From Candidatus Deferrimicrobiaceae bacterium (GTDB lineage Bacteria; Desulfobacterota; Deferrimicrobia; Deferrimicrobiales; Deferrimicrobiaceae), in the NCBI GenBank assembly GCA_036504035.1, contig DASXVV010000011.1:135611-199610 (forward strand): DNA of 64,000 bases, written 5' to 3'. The translations under genes were made by a program, and so were the position numbers. Positions within the stretch are counted from its first letter, which is position 1. Each line of letters starts with the position of its first letter. The notes beneath the pieces are model-generated. The model was not told the origin of the DNA. It saw only the letters and a list, made by a program, of their open reading frames with translations, and did not search any database. Shown in pieces: positions 24,935 to 34,336 of this stretch.

Positions 24935-25153
24935 TTAGACCTGTTCAACCCGCTCGACCGCGGGGATCTCCCGCTTGAGCGTGGCTTCGATGCCGCCCTT
25001 GAGTGTCATGGTCGCCATCGGGCAACCGCCGCACGCGCCGGTCAGGCGCACTTTCACGACGCCCCCTTCGACGTCGACAAGTTCGACATCGCCACCGTCG
25101 GCCTGCAGAGCCGGGCGGATTTTATCGAGCACTTTCTGGACTTCGGCCTTCAT
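24935..25153 (-). CDS. NifU C-terminal domain (Nfu-type) Fe-S carrier
   Basis: A 72-residue stand-alone Nfu domain: [22 protein letters not shown] and the CxxC cluster motif in [14 protein letters not shown]. Nfu proteins hold a [4Fe-4S] cluster at a dimer interface and pass it to targets; the neighbouring ferredoxin is an obvious candidate. It shares the region with the isc-like operon and TlpA-like gene, an iron-sulfur and redox neighbourhood. Confidence 0.92.
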   Translation of the reverse strand: MKAEVQKVLDKIRPALQADGGDVELVDVEGGVVKVRLTGACGGCPMATMTLKGGIEATLKREIPAVERVEQV

Positions 25154-25196
25154 GAGAGATACCTCCGGCAGGATTAGTTACTATTATACCATCGCA

Positions 25197-25730
25197 CTAC
25201 TGGAAATGACGACGGACCAGGTCGAACACGCGCGTCATGTCCCGGTCGGACACGAGGCAGTAGAACAGGGCGTCGCGCTTCCAGAGGACGAAAGAGACGC
25301 CCTCGCGCACTCCCGAGAGAAAGAACGCGCCCGGGAAGGGGGACGGCGGGGTCGCGAGCCCCTGCCCGAGTGTCCCACCCTGCGACACGACCAGCAGCAG
25401 GAACGCCTCGTTGTCGGCCAGGAACCGGACGGCAGCGGCCTTGCGCGCGCCCGTCTTTTCAGAGGAGACGACCGCGTAAGCGAACACGGCATCGCGCGGC
25501 AGGACGACCCGCCGGCCGATGATGGCCGAAGCCCGGTTGACGGCGGCCTCGGCGTCGACGGCGGCCGTTGCGGGCATCGGCTGCAGGCGCCAGTCATGGA
25601 ACAGCCGGCCGGCCTCACGCGTCAGGACATCGGCTTGACGCACGCTCGTATCCTTCGCGAACCGCCAGCCGAACAGCAGGACCATGACGGTCAGGAGCAG
25701 CAGGACGACAGCGAGCCGTGGCTTCATCAT
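25197..25730 (-). CDS. Membrane-anchored hypothetical protein
   Basis: A 177-residue protein with an N-terminal membrane helix (LAVVLLLLTVMVLLFGW) and a soluble, probably periplasmic domain with a mixed alpha/beta pattern. The C-terminal part (VSFVLWKRDALFYCLVSD, then MTRVFDLVRRHF) recalls the C-terminal sensory part of some anti-sigma factors, but no zinc-binding motif is present and I do not assign a function. It starts one base after the stop of the LysM gene (TGA-G-ATGATG), so the two are coupled. Confidence 0.7.
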   Translation of the reverse strand: MMKPRLAVVLLLLTVMVLLFGWRFAKDTSVRQADVLTREAGRLFHDWRLQPMPATAAVDAEAAVNRASAIIGRRVVLPRDAVFAYAVVSSEKTGARKAAAVRFLADNEAFLLLVVSQGGTLGQGLATPPSPFPGAFFLSGVREGVSFVLWKRDALFYCLVSDRDMTRVFDLVRRHFQ

Positions 25731-25731
25731 C

Positions 25732-27819
25732 TCAATCCACCCATTCGATCACTTCGATTCCCAGTTCGCGAAGCATGGCGCGTGTAGCGGCATGCTGCCT
25801 TCCCTTGACGACGATCAGCGCCCGCGCGGAACGAGACTCGAGCAAACGCTTCGACGTGATGAACGTACCGCTGACGTGGAGCTCGAAACCGGCGCCTGAC
25901 CCCCCGGCCAGAAGATACCTTCGGCGTTCCTCGTACGGATGCCCGGCAAGCTTCAAAAGTCGCAAAAGGATTATCTTGCCCGATTCTCCCTTGCCCAGCG
26001 GAAACACCCGATAACCGGCGCTCTTGACGAGCGAGCGGATCGCGGGCGACATCTGCCCCAGGTCGGCGATGTAGCGGACGCCATCCACCGTGAACCCGCG
26101 CTCGGGACGAACCGTCAGGCGGAACGCGTCGTTCTTGCCGGAAACCCGGATCGTCGGGTCGACCTCGGACGGGATCGACAGCAGCGACAGCGCCGCATCG
26201 AGCGCCGGGAGGGCGCCCGACGGCAACCGCCGAGGCTCGGGCGCTTCGAGCTTCCGCTCGGTCAACCCGGCCATGAAGCCCTCGCGGGTCGCGGTATCCC
26301 ACGCGACGGGCAGGACCCGGATGCCGAGGCGCCCCGCGTAGGTCAGCACGGCATCGAGGCCGGCCGACATCTTCTCGGGCACTTCCTTGAGCAGCGTGAC
26401 ATCGCCGGCCTCGAGCGCCTGGCGCGTCCGGAAGAGCTGCCAGCGCGACGGCAAGGTGACCGAGACCGACTCGCCGATGACCAGCGGGCGGCTCGTCCCT
26501 TCCTTGACGGAAGCGTAGCCGGACGCGGCGAGCAGCCGGTCGATCCTCTCTTCAGGCCCCGAAGCGGAGTCCAGCGCCACGATGCCGTAGTCTTTCCAGG
26601 TGCCGGAGACCAGCGTCCGGACATCGGAAGGCAGCGATCCGTGGAAATCGATCAGGGCGCTGCGGCCGGTACCGAAGCGCACGACGGGGAAATCGGCCAG
26701 ATTGACCACCACCTCCCCGCCTTTCTCCATGGGGAGGTAGAGCGTGCCGCGGTCGATCCACTTCTCGCCGAGCGCCGCCGCCACATCGGCCAGCAAGCCG
26801 CGATAGGGCGGGCGCTCGGGGCGCGTCGCCGCCGGCGGAATCTTCTCGGAGGGGGCGGTCACGGACGAGACGGGCGGCTCCTCGGTTGCGGCAGCCTTCG
26901 GCCAGGCCTCCAGCTGCGCCTCCGGCTTCGCGACGGGGATCTCGGGCTCTTCGGCCGCCTGGGCCGCCTCCCGGGTCAATGCCGCGACAGGGGGCTCGGC
27001 CGGTGACGGTGGCTCCGGGGAAACGGGGGCGGGCGGCGCCTCGGCCGTCGACGCCGGGGGATTCGAAGCCGCCTGCCCGGGTGCGGTGGTCGCGGCGGGC
27101 GACGGCGCGGCCGCGGGTTCGGGGGCAGGCGTGGCCTCGGGGGCAGGCGCGGGCTCGGAGGCAGCGACCGGCGGGGGCGGAGCCTCGACCAGCTTCGGCT
27201 CCGGGACGTCGCCGGCGGTCCCCGCAACCTCCTTCGGAGGAAGGGCCTCGGTCGGCTTGAAGTACCCCTCGGTCGGAAGGTAGATCGTCTTGCCCGCCAT
27301 GATCTTGTCGACGTTGCGGATCGCCGGATTGAGCGCCTTGACGGCACCGAGGTATTTGGCCATTTCCGGGCGGGCGACGCCGCGCGCCCGAAGGATCCGG
27401 GTCAGCGACTGCCCCTTCGCCACGCGATGGGCGACCGCCTTGCCGTCGCGGACGCCCGCGTCCGGGGCGCCGGATGAAAGAGGAACCTGAAGCCGCTGTC
27501 CCGGAACCAGTTTGTCGGGGTCGGTGATCGCGGGATTGATCCGACGGAATTCCCGAAGCTGATCGGCGTACTGGTCGGGCGTCAGCGCTCCCCGTCCGGT
27601 GAGGATCTTCCAGAGCGTGTCGCCCTCCCCTACCGTGCGAGTCTCGTAGAAGACCCGCCTTCCCGTCTCGGTCGCGGAGGAATAGACCTTCTTCTCGAGA
27701 AAGATCTTCGGGCGCGCGTCGTCTTCCTGCGCCGGGCACGCCGCAGCGGCCAGCAGGCAGCAAGCTGCTGCCAGCCACGCCCCCCTGCCCGCCGGTCTCC
27801 GGTTTCGGGTCCTGCTCAA
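25732..27819 (-). CDS. LysM-repeat exported protein
   Basis: A 695-residue exported protein: N-terminal basic stretch and hydrophobic signal (AWLAAACCLLAAAACPAQ, possibly a lipobox), then two LysM-like modules (TVGEGDTLWKILTGRG to VPGQRLQVPL, and HRVAKGQSLTRILRARG to MAGKTIYLP), a 150-residue Pro/Ala/Glu linker and a 350-residue C-terminal domain of unknown fold. LysM binds peptidoglycan, so a cell-envelope anchor is likely. It starts 6 bases after the acyl-CoA ligase stop. Confidence 0.8.
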   Translation of the reverse strand: MSRTRNRRPAGRGAWLAAACCLLAAAACPAQEDDARPKIFLEKKVYSSATETGRRVFYETRTVGEGDTLWKILTGRGALTPDQYADQLREFRRINPAITDPDKLVPGQRLQVPLSSGAPDAGVRDGKAVAHRVAKGQSLTRILRARGVARPEMAKYLGAVKALNPAIRNVDKIMAGKTIYLPTEGYFKPTEALPPKEVAGTAGDVPEPKLVEAPPPPVAASEPAPAPEATPAPEPAAAPSPAATTAPGQAASNPPASTAEAPPAPVSPEPPSPAEPPVAALTREAAQAAEEPEIPVAKPEAQLEAWPKAAATEEPPVSSVTAPSEKIPPAATRPERPPYRGLLADVAAALGEKWIDRGTLYLPMEKGGEVVVNLADFPVVRFGTGRSALIDFHGSLPSDVRTLVSGTWKDYGIVALDSASGPEERIDRLLAASGYASVKEGTSRPLVIGESVSVTLPSRWQLFRTRQALEAGDVTLLKEVPEKMSAGLDAVLTYAGRLGIRVLPVAWDTATREGFMAGLTERKLEAPEPRRLPSGALPALDAALSLLSIPSEVDPTIRVSGKNDAFRLTVRPERGFTVDGVRYIADLGQMSPAIRSLVKSAGYRVFPLGKGESGKIILLRLLKLAGHPYEERRRYLLAGGSGAGFELHVSGTFITSKRLLESRSARALIVVKGRQHAATRAMLRELGIEVIEWVD

Positions 27820-27825
27820 CTCGGG

Positions 27826-29625
27826 TCAGTCCTTTTCGTAGAGGGCGTCGAGCATCGCCCCGAATTTTTCGATCATGATCCTGCGCTTGATCTTGAGCGT
27901 GGGCGTCAGTTCCCCGGCCTCCTGGCTGAAGTCCCGCCCCAGCAGGATGAACTTCTTGACCTGTTCGAACGTCGCAAGCTGACGGTTCACCCCGTCGATC
28001 CGTTGCCGGAAGAGCGCCTGCACCTCGGGAAGCGCAACCAGCGACTCGAGCTCGCGTTCTGCGATGCCCTGCTGCGCCGCCCAGTCGCGCAGCTCGTCCG
28101 GAGACGGGGTCAGGATGGCCGTGAGGTATTTCCTGCGGTCGCCGTAGACGAACGCCTGGCTGACGTACGGGTCGTTCTTGAGCAGGTTCTCGATGTTCTG
28201 GGGGGCGATGTTCTTCCCGCCCGACGTCACGATGATGTCCTTCTTGCGGTCGGTCACGCGCAGGAACCCCTCGGCGTCCATCGTCCCGATGTCGCCCGAG
28301 TGCAGCCACCCCTCGGCGTCGATCGCTTCCCGGGTCGCCGCGGGATCGTCCAGGTACTCCTTGAAGACGTGAGGTCCCCGGATGAGGATCTCGCCGTCGG
28401 GCGCGATCTTCAGCTCGGTTCCCGGCATCGCCTTCCCGACGGTGCCGAACTTGAAATGCTCGACCCGGTTGACCGAGGCGACCGAGCAGTTCTCTGTCAT
28501 GCCGTAGCCTTCGAGGATCAGGACGCCCATCGCGTGGAAGAATTCGGCGATCTCTGGGGAGAGCGGGGCCCCGCCCGAGACGAAGAACGACAGCCGGCCC
28601 CCGAGCCGCGCTCTCAGCTTCCGGAAGACGAGCCGGTCGGCGATGAAGAGCCGGAACGCCGCGGTCCCCGCCACTATTTCCCCGCGCTGCCTTCGCCTGG
28701 AGGCGTCCCGCCCCGCGGCGAGGGCCCACCGGAACAACGCCCGCTTGAGGGGCCCGGCCTCGGAGACTCTCGACAGCACCTTCGCGTAGAACTTCTCGTA
28801 GAGCCGCGGGACGCTGACCATGATGTCGGGCCGGATGAGGGGGAGGTCTTCGGCCACGGTCTGGATGCTCCGGGCGAACGCCGAGACGATCATGACGTCG
28901 AATGAGAGCACGTGCTCGAGCCTGCCGAGCGTGTGCGCGAGCGGCAGGAAGTGGAGCATGGTCTGGCCCTTGCGCAGGACGGGCACCGCCTCCCGGCAGG
29001 ACGCCGAGAGAAACGCGTAGTTGCGGTGACGCGAGACGACCCCCTTGGGGGGGCCGGTGGTGCCGGAAGTGTAGGTGATCGTCAGGTCGTCGTCGGGGGT
29101 GATCTCTTCGGTGCGGGCCTCGAACGCGCCCGGATGGGCGGCATCCCATTCATGCCCGGCCTCCCGAAGCGCGGCGATCCCCATCGTCGACGCCTTGCCT
29201 TCGGCGCTCCCGGTCAGCATCACGATCCGGGTGAGCGACGGCAGGCGCGGCAGCCCGCCCTGCACCTTGTTCCACTGCTCCTCGTCCTCGACGAACAGCA
29301 GGTGCGCCCGGCAATGCGCGAGGATGAACTCGACCTGGTCCGGGAGGTTGGACGGGTAGATCGGCGCCGTGACGAAGCCGCCGAACACCGCGCCGATGTC
29401 GGCCATGACCCACTCGTAGCGCGTCGAGCACAGGATGGAGACGCGGTCCCCGCGGGAAAGGCCGAGCGACATCAGGCCGCAGGCGACCTCGCGGCCGGCG
29501 CGGCCGACCTCGGCGTAGGTCACCGGGCGCCATGCGCCGCCGGCCTCGGGGACCAGGTAGCGGACGGTCTCGCCTCCCTCCCGGATCCGGTCGAGGAAGA
29601 TCCGGTTGAGGGCCTGCTCCTTCAT
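27826..29625 (-). CDS. Long-chain fatty-acid-CoA ligase (AMP-forming)
   Basis: A 599-residue adenylate-forming enzyme that activates fatty acids to acyl-CoA. Motifs: P-loop TITYTSGTTGPPKGVV near residue 185, EGYGMTENCS near 350, GWLHSGDIG near 420 and the C-terminal LTPTLKIKRR, which carries the catalytic Lys. It has the features of the Faa/FadD15-like long-chain branch. It begins the three-gene set with the LysM and membrane-anchored proteins. Chain-length specificity cannot be told. Confidence 0.9.
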   Translation of the reverse strand: MKEQALNRIFLDRIREGGETVRYLVPEAGGAWRPVTYAEVGRAGREVACGLMSLGLSRGDRVSILCSTRYEWVMADIGAVFGGFVTAPIYPSNLPDQVEFILAHCRAHLLFVEDEEQWNKVQGGLPRLPSLTRIVMLTGSAEGKASTMGIAALREAGHEWDAAHPGAFEARTEEITPDDDLTITYTSGTTGPPKGVVSRHRNYAFLSASCREAVPVLRKGQTMLHFLPLAHTLGRLEHVLSFDVMIVSAFARSIQTVAEDLPLIRPDIMVSVPRLYEKFYAKVLSRVSEAGPLKRALFRWALAAGRDASRRRQRGEIVAGTAAFRLFIADRLVFRKLRARLGGRLSFFVSGGAPLSPEIAEFFHAMGVLILEGYGMTENCSVASVNRVEHFKFGTVGKAMPGTELKIAPDGEILIRGPHVFKEYLDDPAATREAIDAEGWLHSGDIGTMDAEGFLRVTDRKKDIIVTSGGKNIAPQNIENLLKNDPYVSQAFVYGDRRKYLTAILTPSPDELRDWAAQQGIAERELESLVALPEVQALFRQRIDGVNRQLATFEQVKKFILLGRDFSQEAGELTPTLKIKRRIMIEKFGAMLDALYEKD

Positions 29626-29659
29626 GCCCGGCGACCGATCCGTGGCGGACGGGCGCAGT

Positions 29660-30445
29660 CTATTCGTACTCCACGGCCAGGGTGACGGTATTGCTGCGCC
29701 GCCCGGTCCCGTCGACGAGCCAGCCCGTGTAGACCCGGCGCTCCTTCTTGTCGTTCGTGGCCTCTTCCATCAGCGTGTAGGTGCCGTCATGCGCCGTGCG
29801 GTCGCCGTGGCTGCCGTCGTCGTAGAGGATGTTGGTCCCGAACGTGATCGCCTTGGTGTCGACGTTGCGGAAGGTGTAGTAGAGCAGGACCGAATCGCCC
29901 AGCGTGCTCTTCCGGCCCTTGATCCGGAACTCGGCGGCCTTGATCTCGAGGCGCCCCTGCTCGCCCCTCTTGAGGTGAGTCGGGTACCAGACGATCTGGG
30001 CCAGGATGTCGGAGTCGAAGTGGCAGTTGAGGCAGAGCGCCTTGCCGATGAAGCGCTTCTTGCGGTTGATGCCGTGCCCTTCCATCACGTCGTGGCAGGT
30101 GATGCAGGTGATCTTGCCGTCCTTGTCGAGCGGGAGCTCCTCGGGCGATTTCATGTCGGGGGCGACGGCGATCTTGACCGGGTGCATATGGCTGTAGGCC
30201 TCGTGGCAGGAGCTGCACATCGCCACGATGTCGCCGCCGAACTTCAACTTGGCGTCGCGACGGACTCCCGCCCTCACCTGCCCGGGCGCGGTCGTATGGC
30301 AGACGAGGCACGCTTTCGGATCGTTTTTCTTGTTGTGGGGGTTCTCGACCTTGCTCTTTGCCATCGCTCCGGGAGCGGCGGCCAGCAGGAGAGCTCCTCC
30401 CATGAGCAGAATCCCCCCCCGCTTCAGGCATTTCATGACGTGCAT
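29660..30445 (-). CDS. Periplasmic tetraheme cytochrome c with C-terminal beta domain
   Basis: A 261-residue protein with a signal peptide (GGALLLAAAPGAMA) and four CxxCH heme sites: CLVCH, CSSCH, CITCH and CLNCH between residues about 45 and 150. Additional His residues could be distal ligands. The remaining 110 residues have no heme motif and look like a beta-sandwich (VLLYYTFRNVDTKAITFG, VYTGWLVDG). Multiheme cytochromes like this carry electrons in the periplasm of metal- or sulfur-reducing anaerobes. AGGAGG lies before ATG 30445. Partner and acceptor are unknown. Confidence 0.9.
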   Translation of the reverse strand: MHVMKCLKRGGILLMGGALLLAAAPGAMAKSKVENPHNKKNDPKACLVCHTTAPGQVRAGVRRDAKLKFGGDIVAMCSSCHEAYSHMHPVKIAVAPDMKSPEELPLDKDGKITCITCHDVMEGHGINRKKRFIGKALCLNCHFDSDILAQIVWYPTHLKRGEQGRLEIKAAEFRIKGRKSTLGDSVLLYYTFRNVDTKAITFGTNILYDDGSHGDRTAHDGTYTLMEEATNDKKERRVYTGWLVDGTGRRSNTVTLAVEYE

Positions 30446-30525
30446 CGGACTTCCTCCTGTGAATGCGCCACGCCCCTCCCATCGAACGGGGGTAAGTGCC
30501 GCCCTTTTTCCTGTTTATTTTCAAC

Positions 30526-30554
30526 TTTATAAAAAAGCCGGTCGAAAGTAAAAT
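30526..30554 (+). promoter_or_regulatory. Candidate promoter for the coiled-coil lipoprotein
   Basis: TTTATA (30526-30531) and TAAAAT (30549-30554) with a 17-base spacer lie 45 bases upstream of the ATG at 30600 in an AT-rich stretch. Confidence 0.4.
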
Positions 30555-30599
30555 GGTTATCTTTGGTCCGCCGCCAACCCCCTGGAGGATACCGCCGTA

Positions 30600-31544
30600 A
30601 TGATTCGCAAACATGTCAGGACACTCTTCGTACCGATCGCGCTGTCGCTCGCCGCATCCGGCTGCTTCGTCGCCACCTCCCGGTTCGAGGAGAAGGTCGC
30701 CGAGTCCGATACGCTCCGCGATGCGCTTGCCTCCGCCAACAAGGACAAGAATGCGCTTTCGAGCCAGAACGAGGCGCTCCAGAAACAGTTGGGCGACACG
30801 AAGGAGACGGCCGACAGCTGTGCCGTAAAATCCAAGGGGCAGGAAGCCGAACTCGCCCGCCTCACGGGCGAGTTGTCCGTCGCCAAGAAAAGCTACGAAG
30901 GAACGCGCATCACCCGCGAAGAGCTGATCACCGAACTGATGGAAAAGGAAAAGGCCACCGGGAAGCGGATCCAGGATCTGTCGGCCCGGGCGCAATCCTG
31001 CGAAGCCGAGGGCGACCGCCTGCGCAAGGAGATCGAGCGCATCACACGCGACATCGCCGCCCGCGACACGGAGATCGGCGACCTGAAGGCAAAGCTCGAG
31101 AAATCCATGGGCGACGAAGGGCTGAGGCGCGAACGCGACACGCTGCTCGGACGCGTCGAGCGGCTGACCGAGGATCGCAAGGCCGAGGAAAAAAGGCGGG
31201 ATGTCCGCTTCGAGGCGTCGCTCGCCCGCATCAAGGAGGCGGCGCCTTCCGCAACGGGCAGCGCCTCGGGCCCCCTGCTCCGGGTCGTCCTCCCCGAAAA
31301 AGGGATGTTCAAGGGAAACGGCCAGGGGTTGTCGGACGCAGCCGCCGCGGTCGCCGCGGACGCGGCCGCCGCGCTGGTCGAATTCCCCGGGGCGCGGCTC
31401 GTCGTCAACGCGGTTCCCGACGGGAAAGCCATGAAGGCGCTGGTCGCGGCGATCGTCGACGGCACGAAGGTGACGGCCGATCGGGTCCTGGCCGGCGGGC
31501 GCGACAAGGATTCCGGCGCAGAGCTGCTGCTGATCGTCCCCTAG
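30600..31544 (+). CDS. Coiled-coil lipoprotein with degenerate OmpA-like C-terminus
   Basis: A 314-residue protein with a lipoprotein signal (SLAASGC), a long heptad-rich coiled coil (residues about 30-215) and a small C-terminal alpha/beta domain (ARLVVNAVPDG, ADRVLAGGRDKDSGAELLLIV) that resembles the end of OmpA-like peptidoglycan-binding domains but lacks their full motif. It is probably an envelope-spanning structural or tethering protein. A CTGGAGGATA ribosome-binding sequence precedes it. Its TAG stop shares the palindrome CTAG with the stop of the convergent CBS-domain gene. Confidence 0.75.
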   Translation: MIRKHVRTLFVPIALSLAASGCFVATSRFEEKVAESDTLRDALASANKDKNALSSQNEALQKQLGDTKETADSCAVKSKGQEAELARLTGELSVAKKSYEGTRITREELITELMEKEKATGKRIQDLSARAQSCEAEGDRLRKEIERITRDIAARDTEIGDLKAKLEKSMGDEGLRRERDTLLGRVERLTEDRKAEEKRRDVRFEASLARIKEAAPSATGSASGPLLRVVLPEKGMFKGNGQGLSDAAAAVAADAAAALVEFPGARLVVNAVPDGKAMKALVAAIVDGTKVTADRVLAGGRDKDSGAELLLIVP

Positions 31545-32803
31545 CGGGGGATCTTTTCGAAGCGAAGGCGGCGGATTCGGAATCGCTCGGTCTCGACCAC
31601 CGTCACCCGGTAATCGCCCGCCCGGAAAGCCACGGCGCCTTCGGGCACGTCCTGCAGGCAGTCGAGGGCGAACCCGCCGGCCGTCTCATAGGCAGCGCTC
31701 ATCGGAATGTCGATCTCGAATTCTTCGCGCAATATCCGAACCGGCGTCGCCGCCGGGACCGACAGCGACCCGTCGTTTTCCCACTCCGGCAGCTCGTCCG
31801 CCGCATCCCCCTCGGAAAGCCGTCCCAGGATCTGCTCGATTACGTCGTAGAGCGTGATGACGCCGCAAAGTTTGCCGTGCTCGTCGATCACCACCGCCAG
31901 GTGCGACCGGCTGCGCTGGAACTGGTGGAACAGGTCGGCCACCTTCATCGAATCGGGCACGTAGACCGGCCGGTCGACCAGCCGCTCCCACCCCCCCGCC
32001 GCTTCCTTCCGGAACAGGTTCTGCGTCTGCAGGACACCCACGACCGCCTCGCCGTCCGCCGAAAGCACGGGGTAGCGCGAGAACCCGGTGGCGCCGATCA
32101 CACCGTCGACCTCGCTGCGCGACATGCCGCTGCGCAGGAAGGCAGCGTCGGATCGCGCCGTCATCAGCTCGGCCACGGTGGTTTCACCGAACCGGAGCAC
32201 GCCCTCGATCATCCGCTCCTCGACCGGGTCGATGGTCCCGTGCTCGGCGCCTTCCTCGATCACGTCGAGGATTCCCTCCTCGGATCCGAACCGGATGTCC
32301 ATCAGTCCCTCGGGGGAATACTCGTCCCCGAACAGCCAGCGGCCCAGCCGGTCGATCGCGCGCCCGACGGCGCCGGCGACCCGGATCGCCCGGAGAACCC
32401 CCGCGCCCCCGCGCCGAATGGCCCGCCACGGGTTCCGCATCACGCCGTGCGTAGCGAGGTGCTCCAGCAGGAACAGGAGCAGGAGCCAGGCGAGCGCCCA
32501 GCCGAGCGCCACTCCCAAGCCGGGCCAGCCGGGCAGAGATTGCCGGAAGGCAATCGCCGCGGCGCCCGCGCTGAGCGCCGAGCAGGCCTTGAGAAGCGTC
32601 GCCGTCGCCCACAATCCGAAGGGATGGCGATACGTCGGATCGCGGATCGCAGCGAGCAGCCTCGCCGCCGGCGGCTCGTCCGCACCCGCCTCCTCGAGGC
32701 CGTCCTCTCCCAGGATCAGCAACGCCGTCCGCAGCGCGGTGAGCGCCGTCGCGCCCGCCGCGAGCAGCAGCGACGCCGGTAACGCTATCCATTCCGTTCC
32801 CAT
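31541..32803 (-). CDS. CNNM/CorC-like membrane protein with tandem CBS domains
   Basis: A 420-residue protein of the hemolysin C/CorC/CNNM family: an N-terminal membrane region of about 130 residues, two CBS domains (VAELMTARSDAAFL to VVGVLQTQNLF, and LVDRPVYVPDSMKVADLF to LCGVITLYDVIEQILG) and a C-terminal transporter-associated domain (FEIDIPMSAAYETAGGFALD). Family members are linked to divalent cation efflux or magnesium balance. The membrane part is divergent. The start is set at ATG 32803; an in-frame ATG at 32869 lies inside the divergent neighbour. Confidence 0.85.
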   Translation of the reverse strand: MGTEWIALPASLLLAAGATALTALRTALLILGEDGLEEAGADEPPAARLLAAIRDPTYRHPFGLWATATLLKACSALSAGAAAIAFRQSLPGWPGLGVALGWALAWLLLLFLLEHLATHGVMRNPWRAIRRGGAGVLRAIRVAGAVGRAIDRLGRWLFGDEYSPEGLMDIRFGSEEGILDVIEEGAEHGTIDPVEERMIEGVLRFGETTVAELMTARSDAAFLRSGMSRSEVDGVIGATGFSRYPVLSADGEAVVGVLQTQNLFRKEAAGGWERLVDRPVYVPDSMKVADLFHQFQRSRSHLAVVIDEHGKLCGVITLYDVIEQILGRLSEGDAADELPEWENDGSLSVPAATPVRILREEFEIDIPMSAAYETAGGFALDCLQDVPEGAVAFRAGDYRVTVVETERFRIRRLRFEKIPR

Positions 32804-32846
32804 AGATGTTAAATATAACTGATTACCGGATGGGAGGGGTACGAGG

Positions 32847-33296
32847 ATGCCGCCAGTCGACGTGTTCATCGGGGAACGGGGTGGAGACCACCTCCGGATC
32901 CGCGTGCTGTCCCGGACCGAGCAGGTGATGCGTGACTACTGGGACGAGAACTGGCTGGTCACCGCCGTCTCCGTCAACGTGGGCGGGTGGAAGGGGAAGA
33001 ACGACAAGGCCTATTTCCGCACCGAGGAACTTGCGCGCCTTCGGGCCAAGGTCGCGCTGATCGCGGAAGGGAAGTTGCTCGATGCCGAGTTCGCGCCGAT
33101 GGAACCGCACCTGCGCTTCAGGATGCAGGCCGATGAGGGGGGCGGATTGGTTTCCATCTCGGGGTCGGCGATCGACCGGCTCGAAGACGGCAACGCGCTC
33201 ACCTTCCGGATGTCGATGCCCTTTGCCACGCTTTCCAAGCTGGCCGCGCAGCTGGCCGATGTCGAGCGGGCCTATCCCACGATCGGGAAAGCTTAA
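32847..33296 (+). CDS. Conserved hypothetical protein, WapI-like
   Basis: A 149-residue soluble protein, beta-rich (DHLRIRVLSRT, NWLVTAVSVNVGGWKGK, HLRFRMQADEGGGLVSISG). The YWDENWLVTAVSV segment and overall layout recall the small WapI-type family, whose function is unknown outside toxin-immunity settings. GGGAGGGG lies before ATG 32847. The TAA stop shares the palindrome TTAA with the stop of the convergent GHMP kinase gene. I cannot assign a function. Confidence 0.65.
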   Translation: MPPVDVFIGERGGDHLRIRVLSRTEQVMRDYWDENWLVTAVSVNVGGWKGKNDKAYFRTEELARLRAKVALIAEGKLLDAEFAPMEPHLRFRMQADEGGGLVSISGSAIDRLEDGNALTFRMSMPFATLSKLAAQLADVERAYPTIGKA

Positions 33297-34336
33297 AGAC
33301 CTTCGATCCGGGGACCGGCCGACAACCTGAACGGATACAGCTCGCAGCCCGCCCCTTCCAACAGCGCCTCGACCGCCTTCCGCTCGCCGGGATCGCGCAG
33401 CAGGCCGAAGATCATTCCTCCTCCCCCCGCGCCGCAAAGCTTGGCCCCCGACACGCGTTCGACGAAAGCGGGCAAAGCGAACAGCCGGTCGACCAGCGGG
33501 ATGGAGACGCCGCGCGCAAGTGTCCGCCGCACGGCCCACTCCCGTGCCACCGCCTCGCCCGCCGCGGTTGCATCGCCGCTCCGGACCGCGTGCCAGGCAT
33601 CGTGCCCCGCCTCGGAAATCGCCTCGAACTTCCGGAGAAGCTTTGCGTCGCCGCCGATCGCTCCCTTGATCATCCGCCAGTTGACGCCCGCCGAATGGTG
33701 CGCCTTGCCCGTGCTCGCCAGAAAGCCGTGGCGCGCAAGCAGCCGCCCCGCCTTCCCGTCGTGCGCAAGCCGGTCCGCCTCGACGACCCCGGGGAGGAAG
33801 CGGATACCCTGGATGCCGCCCCGCAGCGCTGCGATGTGGTCCTGCCTTCCCGCGAGGTTGCGCAGGTGGGCGGCCTCGATCTCCATCGCGATCCGGGACA
33901 GCTCCGCCCATGGACGCTCGCGCCCCTCGAGCCGCTCCATCGCCAGCATGGCGGCGACCAGGAGCGCCGACGAGGCGCCCAGGCCGGACCCGATCGGCGC
34001 TTCGTTTCGCAGGCGGATCGTGAGGCCTCGGAACGGGGGGAAGGAGCGGAGCGCGCGGGCGAACAACCCGAGCTGCCCGTCTATGGCAAAACCGTGCGTA
34101 TCCGGCGCCGACGCCTCGCAATGGTAGTTATCGGAAAGGAGACGCGCTCCCCCCTTTCCGGGTGAGATCGTCACGCGGCTGGTCACGTCGATCGCGGCAT
34201 TGACGGTCAGCGCCTCGGGAACGAGCAGGTAGAGCGGAAAGATATCTAGCGTTCCGCCGGCCAGATCGACGCGATTCGGCACGACGACGGAATACGGTGG
34301 AAGATCGGGCGACAGGATTTCAGGGCGGATCGGCAT
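33293..34336 (-). CDS. GHMP-family sugar kinase, HddA-like
   Basis: A 347-residue GHMP kinase. Motif 1 is VPNRVDLAGGTLD at the N-terminus, the ATP-binding motif 2 is PIGSGLGASSALLVA near residue 115, and motif 3 is GAKLCGAGGGGM near 305. The layout and the gmhA gene 2 kb away suggest a heptose-7-phosphate kinase (HddA) in LPS or surface-glycan synthesis, but the sugar is inferred from context only. It is separated from the gmhA pair by the hairpin-rich gene-free stretch. Confidence 0.8.
   Translation of the reverse strand: MPIRPEILSPDLPPYSVVVPNRVDLAGGTLDIFPLYLLVPEALTVNAAIDVTSRVTISPGKGGARLLSDNYHCEASAPDTHGFAIDGQLGLFARALRSFPPFRGLTIRLRNEAPIGSGLGASSALLVAAMLAMERLEGRERPWAELSRIAMEIEAAHLRNLAGRQDHIAALRGGIQGIRFLPGVVEADRLAHDGKAGRLLARHGFLASTGKAHHSAGVNWRMIKGAIGGDAKLLRKFEAISEAGHDAWHAVRSGDATAAGEAVAREWAVRRTLARGVSIPLVDRLFALPAFVERVSGAKLCGAGGGGMIFGLLRDPGERKAVEALLEGAGCELYPFRLSAGPRIEGL

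Noticed and set aside
26552-29149. 865-codon minus-strand frame across the acyl-CoA ligase and LysM genes
   Set aside because: It runs in another frame of two well-supported genes and consists of low-complexity Arg/Gly/Pro sequence.
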